This document shows, piece by piece, positions 16,090 to 24,750 of a DNA stretch of 64,000 nt; positions within the stretch are counted from its first letter, which is position 1; each line of letters starts with the position of its first letter. The translations under genes were made by a program, and so were the position numbers. A model generated the notes under the pieces. The model was not told where the DNA came from, did not search any database, and worked only from the letters and a program-made list of their open reading frames with translations. The DNA comes from Paenibacillaceae bacterium. Its GTDB lineage: Bacteria; Bacillota; Bacilli; Paenibacillales; Paenibacillaceae. The stretch covers positions 48,564 through 112,563 of the forward strand of contig REGQ01000059.1 of NCBI GenBank assembly GCA_004134985.1, written 5' to 3'.

Positions 16090-16494
16090 ATGTCAGAGAT
16101 TATCATCAATGGTTCTTCTTTCGTCTTGTTAGTCAAAAGTTTGGAACAAACAGTTCAGTTTTATTCCGATTTAGGCTTCAAATATGAAGTGATCGGTGAC
16201 AAGGTACTTCACCACCATGTTTCGAGAGGTAAACTGACTCTCATTCTTATTGAAGCTAAACAAGAAGATGAGGTGAAACCAATCAGTTCCAGATACGAGG
16301 AACAATATTTTGATGTATATTGTTATACGAATGCCGTTGATTTAATAGCTCAAGAAATTATGGGAAATAATATAACCATCGTTCGAGAACCGAATTACAC
16401 AAATCATTGGAGCGAGTTTACATTCCGTGATATCAATGGCTATCAAATTACCGTCGGTGGAGGAATTGTAAATAAAGAACTTATTTCATCATAA
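16090..16494 (+). CDS. VOC (glyoxalase/bleomycin-resistance) family protein
   Basis: This 134-residue single-domain VOC protein has the paired beta-alpha-beta-beta-beta modules: FVLLVKSLEQTVQFYSDLGF at the start and an FRDINGYQITV strand at the end. These proteins bind metals or sequester drugs. The typical first metal ligand (His) is replaced near the N-terminus, so a binding rather than catalytic role is plausible. The ATG at 16090 follows GGGAGGG. The triple palindrome array lies about 200 bp upstream. Confidence 0.75.
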   Translation: MSEIIINGSSFVLLVKSLEQTVQFYSDLGFKYEVIGDKVLHHHVSRGKLTLILIEAKQEDEVKPISSRYEEQYFDVYCYTNAVDLIAQEIMGNNITIVREPNYTNHWSEFTFRDINGYQITVGGGIVNKELISS

Positions 16495-16508
16495 TGACTT
16501 GGGAGTTT

Positions 16509-16532
16509 ATAACTAACGGGACATTGTAAAAG
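16509..16532 (+). repeat. R1 left-core remnant
   Basis: ATAACTAACGGGACATTGTAA, 15 bp after the VOC stop, matches the R1 left core. No right half is seen. Confidence 0.4.
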
Positions 16533-16624
16533 GAAATTCGCCTATTTGGGGTGGATTGCTCTCATTGGTCATAGTACACTAAAGCCATCATCATACATAG
16601 CTGGGACCAGAAAGGGGGCAAGTC

Positions 16625-17473
16625 ATGATCTATCTAACCCATCTTCCCCACTCAGTGCGTGTCAAACCATATATCCAACTTTTATGGTATATCGCTCAAG
16701 ATGAGAATGAGGCGGCTGCAGCATCACCACGGATGATACCGGATGGGCTTTATCATTTGGTGATTAATCTTGGCGATGCCCACAGCTACCTGGATAGGGA
16801 GGGTCGCCTCGTCTGCAGCAAACGAACCCATGTCAATGCACATCAGTCGGACTACGTGGATATTGCAAGATCAGGCCGGGTGGAGATGATGGGCGTCATG
16901 TTTCGGCCGCTGGGGTTTGCCGCGCTGTTGAAGAATCCGGTTCATGAGATTACCGGGGGGGTGAGGAATATGGACGAGCTGTTGGGAGCGCAGGTGTTAG
17001 AGTTGGAGGAGAGGCTAATGGACGCAGAGAGCATCTCAGCCAAGTTCCTCACCCTGGAAGGATGGCTTATCGACATGCTCCAGCCGGAGCCGACCTTTCG
17101 CCCGGAAGCAGAGGCTGCAGCAGCGCTTTTAATTGGGCATCATGGTTTGGTCCCTGTACGGCAAGTGGCGGAGCAAGTGCAGATGACTGAACGGACCTTG
17201 GAGCGCGCGTTCAAGGCAGGTCTCGGCGTCACACCCAAGCAGTTTGCAGATATTCGGCGCATGCAGTTCGTGCTGCAACAGATGGAGCTTCGGGACGAGC
17301 GGATGCTGCACTATGTGCTGCAGGCCGGCTTTTATGATCAGGCGCACTTCATCCATCGTTTTAAGCGGATGGTCGGAATGACGCCGTCGGATTATTTTCG
17401 CAAGAGGAATCTGTTGTCGGATTTATACAATACGCGTGCGAGCACGGCGGTTACACTGGAAGAGAATCCATAG
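16625..17473 (+). CDS. AraC-family transcriptional regulator
   Basis: This 282-residue protein has an N-terminal domain with LPHSVRVKPYIQLLWYI and PDGLYHLVINLGD, typical of AraC proteins carrying a DUF6597-like sensor. Two C-terminal helix-turn-helix motifs lie at about residues 185-265 (VRQVAEQVQMTERTLERAFK and AGFYDQAHFIHRFKRMVGMTP). The ATG at 16625 follows AGGGGGCAAG. It is followed after 18 bp by a VOC gene, so the two form an operon and the regulator may control a resistance or binding function. Confidence 0.85.
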   Translation: MIYLTHLPHSVRVKPYIQLLWYIAQDENEAAAASPRMIPDGLYHLVINLGDAHSYLDREGRLVCSKRTHVNAHQSDYVDIARSGRVEMMGVMFRPLGFAALLKNPVHEITGGVRNMDELLGAQVLELEERLMDAESISAKFLTLEGWLIDMLQPEPTFRPEAEAAAALLIGHHGLVPVRQVAEQVQMTERTLERAFKAGLGVTPKQFADIRRMQFVLQQMELRDERMLHYVLQAGFYDQAHFIHRFKRMVGMTPSDYFRKRNLLSDLYNTRASTAVTLEENP

Positions 17474-17491
17474 ATGATAGGAGAGACGAAG

Positions 17492-17887
17492 ATGAGTAAA
17501 CACATCGGACACATTTCGTTGCTGGTGAGAGATTACGATGAAGCGATTGCTTTTTATACGGAGAAGGCAGGATTTGAGCTGTTGGCGGACAATGCATTCG
17601 GCGGCGGCATGCGCTGGGTTGCCGTTGCTCCTTCCAAAGAGAGCCAGACGGCGATTGTTTTTGTTAAGGCAGACACGACTGAAAAGGAAGAACGAGTCGG
17701 CAGCCAAGTAGCAGATCACGTCAATCTGGTCATTCAGACAGACGACTGCAGACGAGATTATGAACAGATGAAAGCGAAAGGCGTGATTTTCCATGGCGAG
17801 CCGAGCGAAGTTCCTTGGGGTATAGAAGTTGTGTTCGAGGATTTGTATGGCAATCGGCTTGATCTGTTGCAGCACAATGGTTTTTAG
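17492..17887 (+). CDS. VOC family protein
   Basis: This 131-residue single-domain protein opens with HIGHISLLVRDYDEAIAFYTEKAGF and ends with an FEDLYGNRLDLLQ strand holding the conserved metal-side Glu and Gly-Asn. The ATG at 17492 has AGGAGA 7 bp upstream; the ATG at 17474 does not. It is co-transcribed with the AraC regulator at 16625. The specific ligand is unknown. Confidence 0.82.
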   Translation: MSKHIGHISLLVRDYDEAIAFYTEKAGFELLADNAFGGGMRWVAVAPSKESQTAIVFVKADTTEKEERVGSQVADHVNLVIQTDDCRRDYEQMKAKGVIFHGEPSEVPWGIEVVFEDLYGNRLDLLQHNGF

Positions 17888-18014
17888 CTATATATTCGGC
17901 AGTAAACCATTGGAATAAATTTCTGGACAAAAAATATATATTGACAGGAATTATATGGAAATTATATACTGGGTAAAAATACAATACGGACTAAACGCAA
18001 TGATTGGGAGTATT

Positions 18015-18234
18015 AAGGAATAACTATTGCTCAGAGAACTGTCGGTTGGTGTAAGACAGTCAATAGCTTCCCCAACTCACCCATGAGCGGTAAGATCGAA
18101 AATAAGTAGATCTTAACGGCTAACCTTCGTAATCGGGTTCTAAGATTCGTTGTTTTTTATTAAAACAATGATCAAGAAGAGTGGTACCGCGAAGGGTTAA
18201 ACCTATCGCCTCTTTGTAGGCGATAGGTTTTTTC
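18015..18234 (+). ncRNA. T-box riboswitch, proline specifier predicted
   Basis: Stem I closes ATTGCTC (18025-18031) on GAGCGGT (18085-18091). It contains AGAGAA and the GGTTGGTGTAA loop between CTGTC and GACAG. The specifier strand CTTCCCCAACTCACCC gives CCC (or CCA in the other register), both proline. A second stem AAGATC/GATCTT follows. The T-box core AGAGTGGTACCGCG lies at 18178-18191. The terminator pairs AACCTATCGCCT (18200-18211) with AGGCGATAGGTT (18218-18229) and ends in T6. Uncharged tRNA binding should switch this to the antiterminator. The downstream gene is a methyltransferase, not the expected synthetase or biosynthetic gene. Confidence 0.88.
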
Positions 18235-18281
18235 TATTCTCTACAATAAAAAACAACAAGTGAAGGTAGGTGTTTTGGTTG

Positions 18282-19088
18282 ATGGAAGACGTTATTGATT
18301 ATTACTCCCAATTTGATGAATGGGGAAGGTTGGAAAGGGAACCACTCGAGTTTATTATTAATCTGCATTATATAAAACAGTATTTAGCCACATCTCGATT
18401 TGTATTAGATAATGGCGCAGGACCAGGTAAATACGCGATTGAGTTGGCTAAACTCGGATATAACGTAACCCTTTCTGACCTGACACCTAAGCTAGTTGAA
18501 ATTGCCAAACAAAAGGTATCGGAGTTAGAGTTAACTGAACAATTTAATGGTTTTCACGTGTTGAATGCAACACATCTAGACGGAATAGCAGACGAGACGT
18601 TTGATGCCTCTCTCATGTTAGGCCCTCTATATCATTTACAAAAAGAAGAGGAACGAGTTGCAGCAGTTAAGGAATTGTTTCGTGTGACAAAGAGGAACGG
18701 TATCGTTTTTGTTGCATTCCAAAGTCGAATGAGAATGACAATTACATCATTACAGTTTCCTCAATATTGGAAACCAAATGACAACATAGATTCTATACAT
18801 GAGTTTTATGAAAATGGGATTTTCAATCATAATGATAAAGGTCGATTTACAGGAGCCTATTATTTCAACATGGATGAAATAAAACCATTCATGGAGAAGA
18901 GCGGATTTCAAACCATTGATTTAATTGGTTCATCTAGCATCGGAGCAATGCTAAGCAACGAGCAAAAACAGTATTGGACAGACCAAGGTGAATATGAAAA
19001 GTTGGTTAACTTTCTGATTAACTCTGCTAATGATCCGTCCGTTTTGGGAATTTCATCCCATCTGCTGTATATAGGGAGAAGGAAGTAA
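18282..19088 (+). CDS. SAM-dependent methyltransferase under T-box control
   Basis: This 268-residue class I methyltransferase has motif I FVLDNGAGPGKYAIELA, the strand 2 end TLSDLTPK with its acidic residue, a FDASLMLGPLYHL motif IV region and an RNGIVFVAF post-motif. A GGTAGG site precedes TTG (18279) and ATG (18282); the ATG is used and the TTG is a close alternative. Only about 50 bp separate it from the T-box terminator, so its expression should rise when the cognate tRNA is uncharged. Substrate unknown. The gene may have replaced the original target of the leader. Confidence 0.85.
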   Translation: MEDVIDYYSQFDEWGRLEREPLEFIINLHYIKQYLATSRFVLDNGAGPGKYAIELAKLGYNVTLSDLTPKLVEIAKQKVSELELTEQFNGFHVLNATHLDGIADETFDASLMLGPLYHLQKEEERVAAVKELFRVTKRNGIVFVAFQSRMRMTITSLQFPQYWKPNDNIDSIHEFYENGIFNHNDKGRFTGAYYFNMDEIKPFMEKSGFQTIDLIGSSSIGAMLSNEQKQYWTDQGEYEKLVNFLINSANDPSVLGISSHLLYIGRRK

Positions 19089-19308
19089 ATTGGTGATAGA
19101 AACGAAACGATATTGTCTCGATCTTTCTGAAATGATTATGAAGAAGCGAGATCTTATGGGTACTTGGTGAAAAACTTTATTCGGTCAAATGAATCGGAGA
19201 GGGTGTGGTCCCAGACAACTCTTGTACTGGGGTGCAAATGTCAAAGCTGCAATATCCACATCCGACGGAAGTATTTGTTTTCAAACTCTGGCTGAGATTC
19301 AACCCCAA

Positions 19309-19758
19309 TCAAGCCTCTGATTCAGCGACCCCTTTTACTTTTTCTAAAAAATTAACCACTACTTTATCGTTTGCAAATATGAGGAACAGCTTTACAAACC
19401 ACTTCAACGGACTATTGGTTACCGTATATTTTAACTTGGATGTCTGATCGTCCACTCGATAGAATTCATACAAACCTGTGATCTCAAACATATTAGCCAA
19501 TGTAAAGCCAATCTTTAATTTTTTATAGTTCTGAGTATCTTCATATTCCAAAGTATGGACATCATATTCTTCAATACGTTTGCCTTCTTTATACTTCTGA
19601 CGGTATATACTGCCGACAACTTCCTCAGTAATCTTAACTGGTGTATTCTCCACGACTTGCGGCATGATCTTCTGCATCTGCTCCAGCGAACCATTGAAAT
19701 ACGACCATACATGTTCTATCGGCGTGTTGATCTCAATTTCTCTTGACCACTGTTTCAT
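19309..19758 (-). CDS. SRPBCC (START/Bet v1-like) family protein
   Basis: This 149-residue protein opens with REIEINTPIEHVWSYFNG, the usual first strand and helix of the SRPBCC fold, and ends with a long amphipathic helix (WFVKLFLIFANDKVVVNFLEKVKG). The fold makes a hydrophobic cavity for lipids or small ligands. It is the only minus-strand gene in this stretch and is convergent with the methyltransferase at 18282. No specific ligand can be assigned. Confidence 0.75.
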   Translation of the reverse strand: MKQWSREIEINTPIEHVWSYFNGSLEQMQKIMPQVVENTPVKITEEVVGSIYRQKYKEGKRIEEYDVHTLEYEDTQNYKKLKIGFTLANMFEITGLYEFYRVDDQTSKLKYTVTNSPLKWFVKLFLIFANDKVVVNFLEKVKGVAESEA

Positions 19759-19995
19759 TAGCTTGCCCCCATATGATAAATCACTGTATTACAGAAAGTA
19801 TAAGCTTTAACTAAAGCATTTGGCAAATTGAATCTAGTGCAATCATGATGTATGAACTTAGTTGCGAAATCACCTTCAATCAATAGCCGATCCCAGCACG
19901 CCACTTGCGAGTCGCTCCTTTTAGGAATAGTATTAACTCTAAGGATAGGAAAACTGCAAACTATGTAAATATGAATTAGGAAGGGTGAGCGGCGA

Positions 19996-20457
19996 ATGCT
20001 TTTTTATATTACTGCCATTTTAGTTGTACTGGTTGACCAAATATCTAAAATTATAGTCCGCATTCATATGCCGATCAATGAAGACTATTCCCTGTGGGGA
20101 ATACAATTGACGCATATTGAGAATAGTGGGATGGCTGGTGGCTTGTTTCAAGGCTATGCGAGACTTTTTGGTATCGTGGCCGTCCTATTCGTGGCGGGTG
20201 TCATCTACTATCGTAAAAAAGAAGGCCTTAATGGAACGCTGAGCGAGATTAGCTTCGCCTTCTTAGTAGGAGGTGCTGTCGGGAATGGAATTGATCGTTT
20301 GTTATTTGGGCAGGTTACGGATTTCCTAGTCTCGCGTTCCGGGAATGGTGTGCTTAATATGGCAGATCATGCGATTAAGATTGGCGTAATCCTTTTAGTG
20401 GGCGGGTATGTGTTTCAATCTTTAAAAAGCTGGAGTCATAGACGATGCTCCGCGTAA
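19996..20457 (+). CDS. lspA: Signal peptidase II (lipoprotein signal peptidase), extra copy
   Basis: This 153-residue, four-helix membrane aspartyl protease removes signal peptides from diacylated prolipoproteins. Conserved blocks are VDQISK (residues 13-18), ENSGMAGG (42-49), GGAVGNGIDRLLFGQVTDF with catalytic Asp109, and NMADHAIKIG with catalytic Asp124. Canonical enzymes have NxGAAFG where this one has NSGMAGG. It is monocistronic and ends in a strong terminator at 20481. The usual lspA lies with rluD/pyr genes, so this is probably a second copy, perhaps variant in specificity (inference). Confidence 0.88.
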   Translation: MLFYITAILVVLVDQISKIIVRIHMPINEDYSLWGIQLTHIENSGMAGGLFQGYARLFGIVAVLFVAGVIYYRKKEGLNGTLSEISFAFLVGGAVGNGIDRLLFGQVTDFLVSRSGNGVLNMADHAIKIGVILLVGGYVFQSLKSWSHRRCSA

Positions 20458-20478
20458 TTGTATAATTATTCCCCATAA

Positions 20479-20516
20479 AAAAGAACTCTCCATAAGCGGA
20501 GGGTTCTTACTTTTTT
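20479..20516 (+). terminator. Intrinsic terminator after lspA
   Basis: AAGAACTCTCC (20481-20491) pairs with GGAGGGTTCTT (20498-20508), followed by a T run. A near copy of this hairpin is found at 24605. From 20520 to 20690 nothing else is recognised. Confidence 0.75.
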
Positions 20517-20689
20517 ATTCATTTGTTTGCGGGTAGTGTCAGTTACGTTGGTACTATCCCTATTACCCATAATCCGCTACAAGATGCGGATCTCCTATTT
20601 TGAAGTAGTGGCGGTATTAGAGAGGGATCTCGAATCTCGTCGCCCGCTCACGCGATAATGGCAGGGGAGTTACCGTCCTCTTTTAGAAA

Positions 20690-20760
20690 AGATAAAAATT
20701 ACGTCCATGGCATTGACATAAATTACGTCAACGGTTATATTATAGACATAAATTACGTCA
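20690..20760 (+). promoter_or_regulatory. Three operators of the HTH regulator at 20773
   Basis: TGACATAAATTACGTCA at 20714-20730 and AGACATAAATTACGTCA at 20744-20760 are near-identical. A third, weaker AGATAAAAATTACGTCC ends at 20706. Each has the imperfect dyad TGAC-N9-GTCA. The middle site contains a TTGACA (20713-20718) and the last one abuts the ribosome binding site. Autoregulation is the simplest reading. Confidence 0.7.
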
Positions 20761-20772
20761 GGAAGTGAAGAT

Positions 20773-21288
20773 ATGAGTCAATTGGATCCAGTCTCTTTCA
20801 AAACAGTGTTAGAATATTTGGTTATGATTAACGAGCAATCATATTCAGGAATTGGTCGCCAGCTTCACATTACACCACAACAATTTTCGGATTGGATCAA
20901 AAAACGACGACCGATTCCACAAGAGCGGCTACAGGCTCTAGCGAACTATTTTGGGATTGACGGAGCTGTTTTTGTTGATAACAATAACTTCGTAGAACCA
21001 CTGACACCTTTGAAAAAAGTAGATATTCATATCACATTGTTAGATCAGAAAGTGGCACTTCTTCAGGAGGAAGGGGCTGAAGCTGAAGACATTGGACCAT
21101 ATATAGAGAAAAAACAAAAGCTACTTGAAGAGAGGGCAGGGCAGAACCGTTTAGCTAAAATTGCTGCCGCACTTCAGCTAAATGATGAGCGGACTAATCG
21201 AATATTAGATTATGTTATACACGAACTCCAATCTGGTCGGGGGAAAGAACTTGAAACGAAGTTAAATAAAGGGGACGAACAACAATGA
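20773..21288 (+). CDS. XRE-like helix-turn-helix regulator
   Basis: The 171-residue protein has an N-terminal XRE-like HTH at about residues 22-65 (SGIGRQLHITPQQFSDWIKKRRPIP), then a Glu/Lys-rich helical region (about 90-125) likely to mediate oligomerisation. The ATG at 20773 follows GGAAGTGAAG. Its last codons overlap the next gene (ATGA at 21285-21288), so it is translationally coupled to the Ntn hydrolase. The three repeated operators just upstream suggest tight autoregulation of the pair. Confidence 0.75.
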   Translation: MSQLDPVSFKTVLEYLVMINEQSYSGIGRQLHITPQQFSDWIKKRRPIPQERLQALANYFGIDGAVFVDNNNFVEPLTPLKKVDIHITLLDQKVALLQEEGAEAEDIGPYIEKKQKLLEERAGQNRLAKIAAALQLNDERTNRILDYVIHELQSGRGKELETKLNKGDEQQ

Positions 21289-22286
21289 GTACCGCAATTT
21301 ATTTCAACCCAGAGAGAACGCGACTTCTGGGCAAAAATCAGGATGTCCCTTACAAAGGAGCATACATATTTACAAATAAACGCGGTGTTGCCAAAAGTGC
21401 ACTTGTGCAGCCGCCAGCGATTCCAGCAAAATGGATATCCAGATACGGCAGCCTTACTATCTCACAAGTCGGCAAAGAAATGCCAAACGGCGGGATCAAC
21501 GAAGAAGGTCTTGTTATAGAACAGACAACGCTATGGCAATCTACTTATACAGATGACAACCGTCTACCAGCGGTCGGAGAGTTGCAGTGGATTCAGTTGC
21601 TCCTTGACACTTGCGCCTCAGTAAAGGAAGCGGAGCAAGTCGCCTACGGTGTGCGCATTGCACAGCCAATGGCAAGGTTGCATTATATGATAGCCGATCG
21701 TTCTGGAGATTGTGCGATAATTGAATTTTTAGATGGTGTCATGTACGTATATCGGGGAAACTCATTGCCGTTTTCAATTATGACAAATACTCCTTACACT
21801 GAAGCACTTAAAGATTTGGAAGACAAAGAAGAACGCTGGCATAAATCATACAGTGACTACGATCGCAATTCCATGGATCGCTTCATTAAAGGGGCGACTC
21901 GCCTTGCAGATGTAATTCCGGTCAGCGAGAGAGAGCGACTCCAATTTATTCAGGATTCTTTAGAATTTGTACGCAGGGAAGATACTGCGTACAGTCTCAT
22001 CTATGATTTAGAGCAAATGCAACTTCATTTCGCAACAAGTATATATCCCGATTTGAAGACAGTGCGTATGGGTGAAGTGAATTTCTCTTCGGATGCAGCG
22101 CCGCTGGCTCTGAACCTTCAACAGCCCGATGTTGACTATATCAACTACAACGTGGATTTGAACCGTAGAATTGCAGAAGCGTTTTTTAGAAACCCGGTTT
22201 TGACGGAAGCATTTGGTTGGAATATTACAGATGATATGATTGACTTTTTCGCGTCATTTCCAGACAAATTCCCGGAATCACTATAA
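21285..22286 (+). CDS. Choloylglycine hydrolase-like Ntn hydrolase with Ser in the nucleophile position
   Basis: This 333-residue protein belongs to the penicillin V acylase/choloylglycine hydrolase group, which cleaves linear amide C-N bonds. It shows LLGKNQD after the first strand, MPNGGINEEGLVIE, an MIADRSGDCAIIEF strand and an IMTNTPYT segment with the conserved Asn. In the family the nucleophile is Cys2, exposed after Met removal. Here codon 2 is AGT (Ser), one base from TGT. The enzyme may use Ser like other Ntn hydrolases, may be inactive, or may have lost activity recently. It is co-translated with the HTH regulator upstream. Confidence 0.78.
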   Translation: MSTAIYFNPERTRLLGKNQDVPYKGAYIFTNKRGVAKSALVQPPAIPAKWISRYGSLTISQVGKEMPNGGINEEGLVIEQTTLWQSTYTDDNRLPAVGELQWIQLLLDTCASVKEAEQVAYGVRIAQPMARLHYMIADRSGDCAIIEFLDGVMYVYRGNSLPFSIMTNTPYTEALKDLEDKEERWHKSYSDYDRNSMDRFIKGATRLADVIPVSERERLQFIQDSLEFVRREDTAYSLIYDLEQMQLHFATSIYPDLKTVRMGEVNFSSDAAPLALNLQQPDVDYINYNVDLNRRIAEAFFRNPVLTEAFGWNITDDMIDFFASFPDKFPESL

Positions 22287-22355
22287 ATACGGGGCCTATG
22301 GAAGCGCTAAAATATGCTCTATTGAGTAAAACCATAGATTGGTAGGTAGATTAAT

Positions 22356-22936
22356 TTGGAACATAATATGATCATAATTGCTCAAGGTTTAGCCGAAGTA
22401 CTTCAACGCGGCAAGGTACGTCATTTAGAGCAAGGGTTTATGACAGACGCTGAACGTGGGTGGTCTGGTGCGGATGTACGTCGTATAGAGGTTACTTACG
22501 AAAATGGTCAAAAGGAGAGCGTGATATTTAAAGAAGCTGCTTTAAAAGAACGCATGACGTTGAAAACATTAACTGACCAGGGCCATCGGAACACGCCCGC
22601 CGCTTTTTCACTGGATCTAGAAATAGATGAGCCTAGGTGGATGGCGATAGAAGATTTGGGGAGTGTTAAATCTCCTCTTTTGCACGTGATATGGCGGCTT
22701 TGTACGATGAGAAGAAAAGCCTGACTCTCACGCATGGAGATTTGCAGTCGGTAGATGGTTCCCACGTACATTATTATAATGGAAAGCCATATTTTATTGA
22801 TTTCGGGTGGTGCTATTATGCGCCTTTTTATATTGACCTGGCCAGTTATTTTAACTTTGAGGATGCCAAACTTTATTACAACGAATTAATTGAAAATGGT
22901 ATATCACTTCGCTATGATGATTTTTATGCGATTTAG
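22356..22936 (+). pseudogene. Aminoglycoside phosphotransferase-like kinase, frameshifted with internal deletion
   Basis: The first frame encodes the N-lobe (VTYENGQKESVIFKEA with the ATP-binding Lys, then RWMAIEDLG). Near 22680 the homology moves to another frame, which holds the catalytic loop LTHGDLQS and the metal site YFIDFGW. The spacing between lobes is far shorter than in intact kinases of this fold (compare 59778-60794), so an internal deletion came with the frameshift. A start at TTG 22356 or ATG 22368 is possible. The resistance or metabolic substrate is unknown. Confidence 0.65.
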
Positions 22937-23121
22937 TAGTACGTTTGCGCCCCAACAGATGGACAATCTGAACTTATTATAATAATTGGGACTACACTAA
23001 TCGGCAGAATAGTTCTACTAAACAACAAATAGCAGTTCTTTTCTTTTGCATATTTTGTACAACAACTGCAAAGCAGCAGTTTATTTTTCTGCTAGACTTT
23101 TATATGGAAGGAGGACCATTA

Positions 23122-23986
23122 GTGGATTGGCTCGATCGCATGAATGCAGCAATTGACTATATTGAGGACAACCTGGCTGGGGAAATTGATTATATGCAAG
23201 CTGCAAAAGCAGCTTGTTGCCCGAATTATCATTTCCAACGAATGTTTGCTTTTATATCAGATGTGACGCTTTCTGATTACATCAGAAGAAGACGGCTGAC
23301 ACTTGCTGCTTTTGAGCTGCAACAAAGCAACAAAAGTGTGATTGAAATTGCACAAACATATGGTTATAAATCTCATGCTTCATTTACACGAGCATTTCGT
23401 GAACTGCACGGGACTTCACCAACATCAACTCGTAAATCAGGGGTAAAAACTGAAGGCTTATCCACGTATGTCTTTTCATATTTCGATTGCGGGGAGGACA
23501 GAAATGAACTGCCGAATTGAAAAGAATCCTGGATTTTCAGCTGCAGGCTTCAAAAATTGCGTGGATACTGATCATGCGTACAATTCCATACCTAAGATCT
23601 GGCAAGAAGCCCGAATGAATGGCATTGGTGACAAGTTACTTGGTTTAATGGGTGAAAACTCAGAAAAAGTACCTAATGGCATATTGGGCATTTTATCAGG
23701 AGGTGACTGGGGTAACAATGATACTTTCTTCTATTACTTGGCGGTACCAAATGAAAAAGAAACTCCTGCGGATATGGAAAAGCTAACATTCCCTGAAAGC
23801 CAATGGGTTGTATTCGAAGCCCAAGATCCTGCCGACCTCGTAAACGCTTGGAAGTGTTTATATACGGATTGGCTTCCTACATCAGATTATATACTGGCAG
23901 ACTTGCCAGCAGTTGAATGTTTTTATCCTCCAGGACACTCTCCTCAAAATGAACTATGGATTCCTATTACTGTGAAAGGAAGATGA
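23122..23986 (+). pseudogene. AraC-type regulator with GyrI-like domain, split by a one-base frameshift
   Basis: The first frame (GTG at 23122 with AAGGAGG upstream, to 23520) carries the AraC DNA-binding domain: MNAAIDYIEDNLAGEIDY and two HTH helices ending in FRELHGTSP. The continuing frame reads AYPRMSFHISIAGRTEMNCRIE and then a complete GyrI-like effector domain to 23986. Removing one G near 23455 (GAAGGCTTA) joins them into the standard about 288-residue architecture. It is either a recent pseudogene or a sequencing error. The GyrI-like gene at 23989 follows directly. Confidence 0.7.
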
Positions 23987-23988
23987 CA

Positions 23989-24537
23989 ATGGCTAAATTG
24001 AAAAAAATTGAATTTGTTGATTTCGGTCCGTACAAGATGGTTGGAAAAGAAATTAGAACCAAGATTGAAAACTTTAATCCAATTTTTCCATCAAAATATC
24101 CAACGATTCCATCGTTGTGGAAACAATGCTTTTCCGATGGCACATTTGATACGCTTGCAAACATGACTGAATATTGTCCTGCCGAAACACCGAATGGTTA
24201 CGAGGGCTACGTAAGAGATTTCAACAAAGAAGATGGAACATTTACATATGTCGCAGGTTTTTTAATGAAAGTTAATACACCTGTGCCTGATGGGTATGCA
24301 GCATATGACATACCAGCTTGTACCATTGCAAAAACTTGGATTGAGGGCGAAGAGCATGATATCTATCCAAATGCAGATCAACTGACAGTGGAAGTCATTT
24401 ATCAAAATGGATATGAAGTGGATTGGCAAAATTACTTTAAATGTGAAGTTTATACGGATCAAAGATTTGGAATGCCCCAAAAACGTGGACAGAAAGTACT
24501 GATACTTGATATTTATATACCGATTAAGCAAGGGTAG
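23989..24537 (+). CDS. GyrI-like small-molecule-binding (effector) domain protein
   Basis: This 182-residue stand-alone GyrI-like protein has KKIEFVDFGPYKMVGKEIRT at the start, SLWKQCF in the middle and the closing EVDWQNYFKCEVYTDQRFG element. Such domains bind drugs or other small ligands, and some hydrolyse cyclopropanoids. AAAGGA lies 8 bp before the ATG at 23989; an ATG at 23983 overlaps the upstream stop and is too close. It is co-transcribed with the split AraC gene, which would be its natural regulator. Confidence 0.75.
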   Translation: MAKLKKIEFVDFGPYKMVGKEIRTKIENFNPIFPSKYPTIPSLWKQCFSDGTFDTLANMTEYCPAETPNGYEGYVRDFNKEDGTFTYVAGFLMKVNTPVPDGYAAYDIPACTIAKTWIEGEEHDIYPNADQLTVEVIYQNGYEVDWQNYFKCEVYTDQRFGMPQKRGQKVLILDIYIPIKQG

Positions 24538-24541
24538 CTAC

Positions 24542-24560
24542 ACTAACGAAAATCGTTAGT
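24542..24560 (+). terminator. Short perfect hairpin with R1-like core
   Basis: ACTAACGA (24542-24549) pairs with TCGTTAGT (24553-24560) immediately after the GyrI-like gene. The left arm resembles the R1 left core. A second hairpin of the 20481 type (AGAACTCTCC/GGAGAGTTCT) follows at 24607-24632 with a T run. Confidence 0.5.
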
Positions 24561-24656
24561 TTAACAAACAGGCTGTAATTGGTACATCTATCTAGCACGC
24601 ATAAAAAGAACTCTCCAGACATGGAGAGTTCTTACATTTTTATCCATGTGATTGCT

Positions 24657-24735
24657 ATCGAGGCACAAGAACACACATCTTTTGAAAACCACGCCCAGCG
24701 TGCTTTTTTTGTTTTAAGCAGGTATGTTCTTGTCT
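24657..24735 (+). repeat. R2 dispersed repeat, copy a (complete)
   Basis: The left end GCACAAGAACACACATC and the right end GGTATGTTCTTGTC form an imperfect terminal inverted repeat. Between them a hairpin ACCACGCCCAGCGTGC runs into seven T residues. It lies between two convergent genes and could terminate transcription. Confidence 0.65.
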
Positions 24736-24750
24736 AACGGCAATGGTTTG

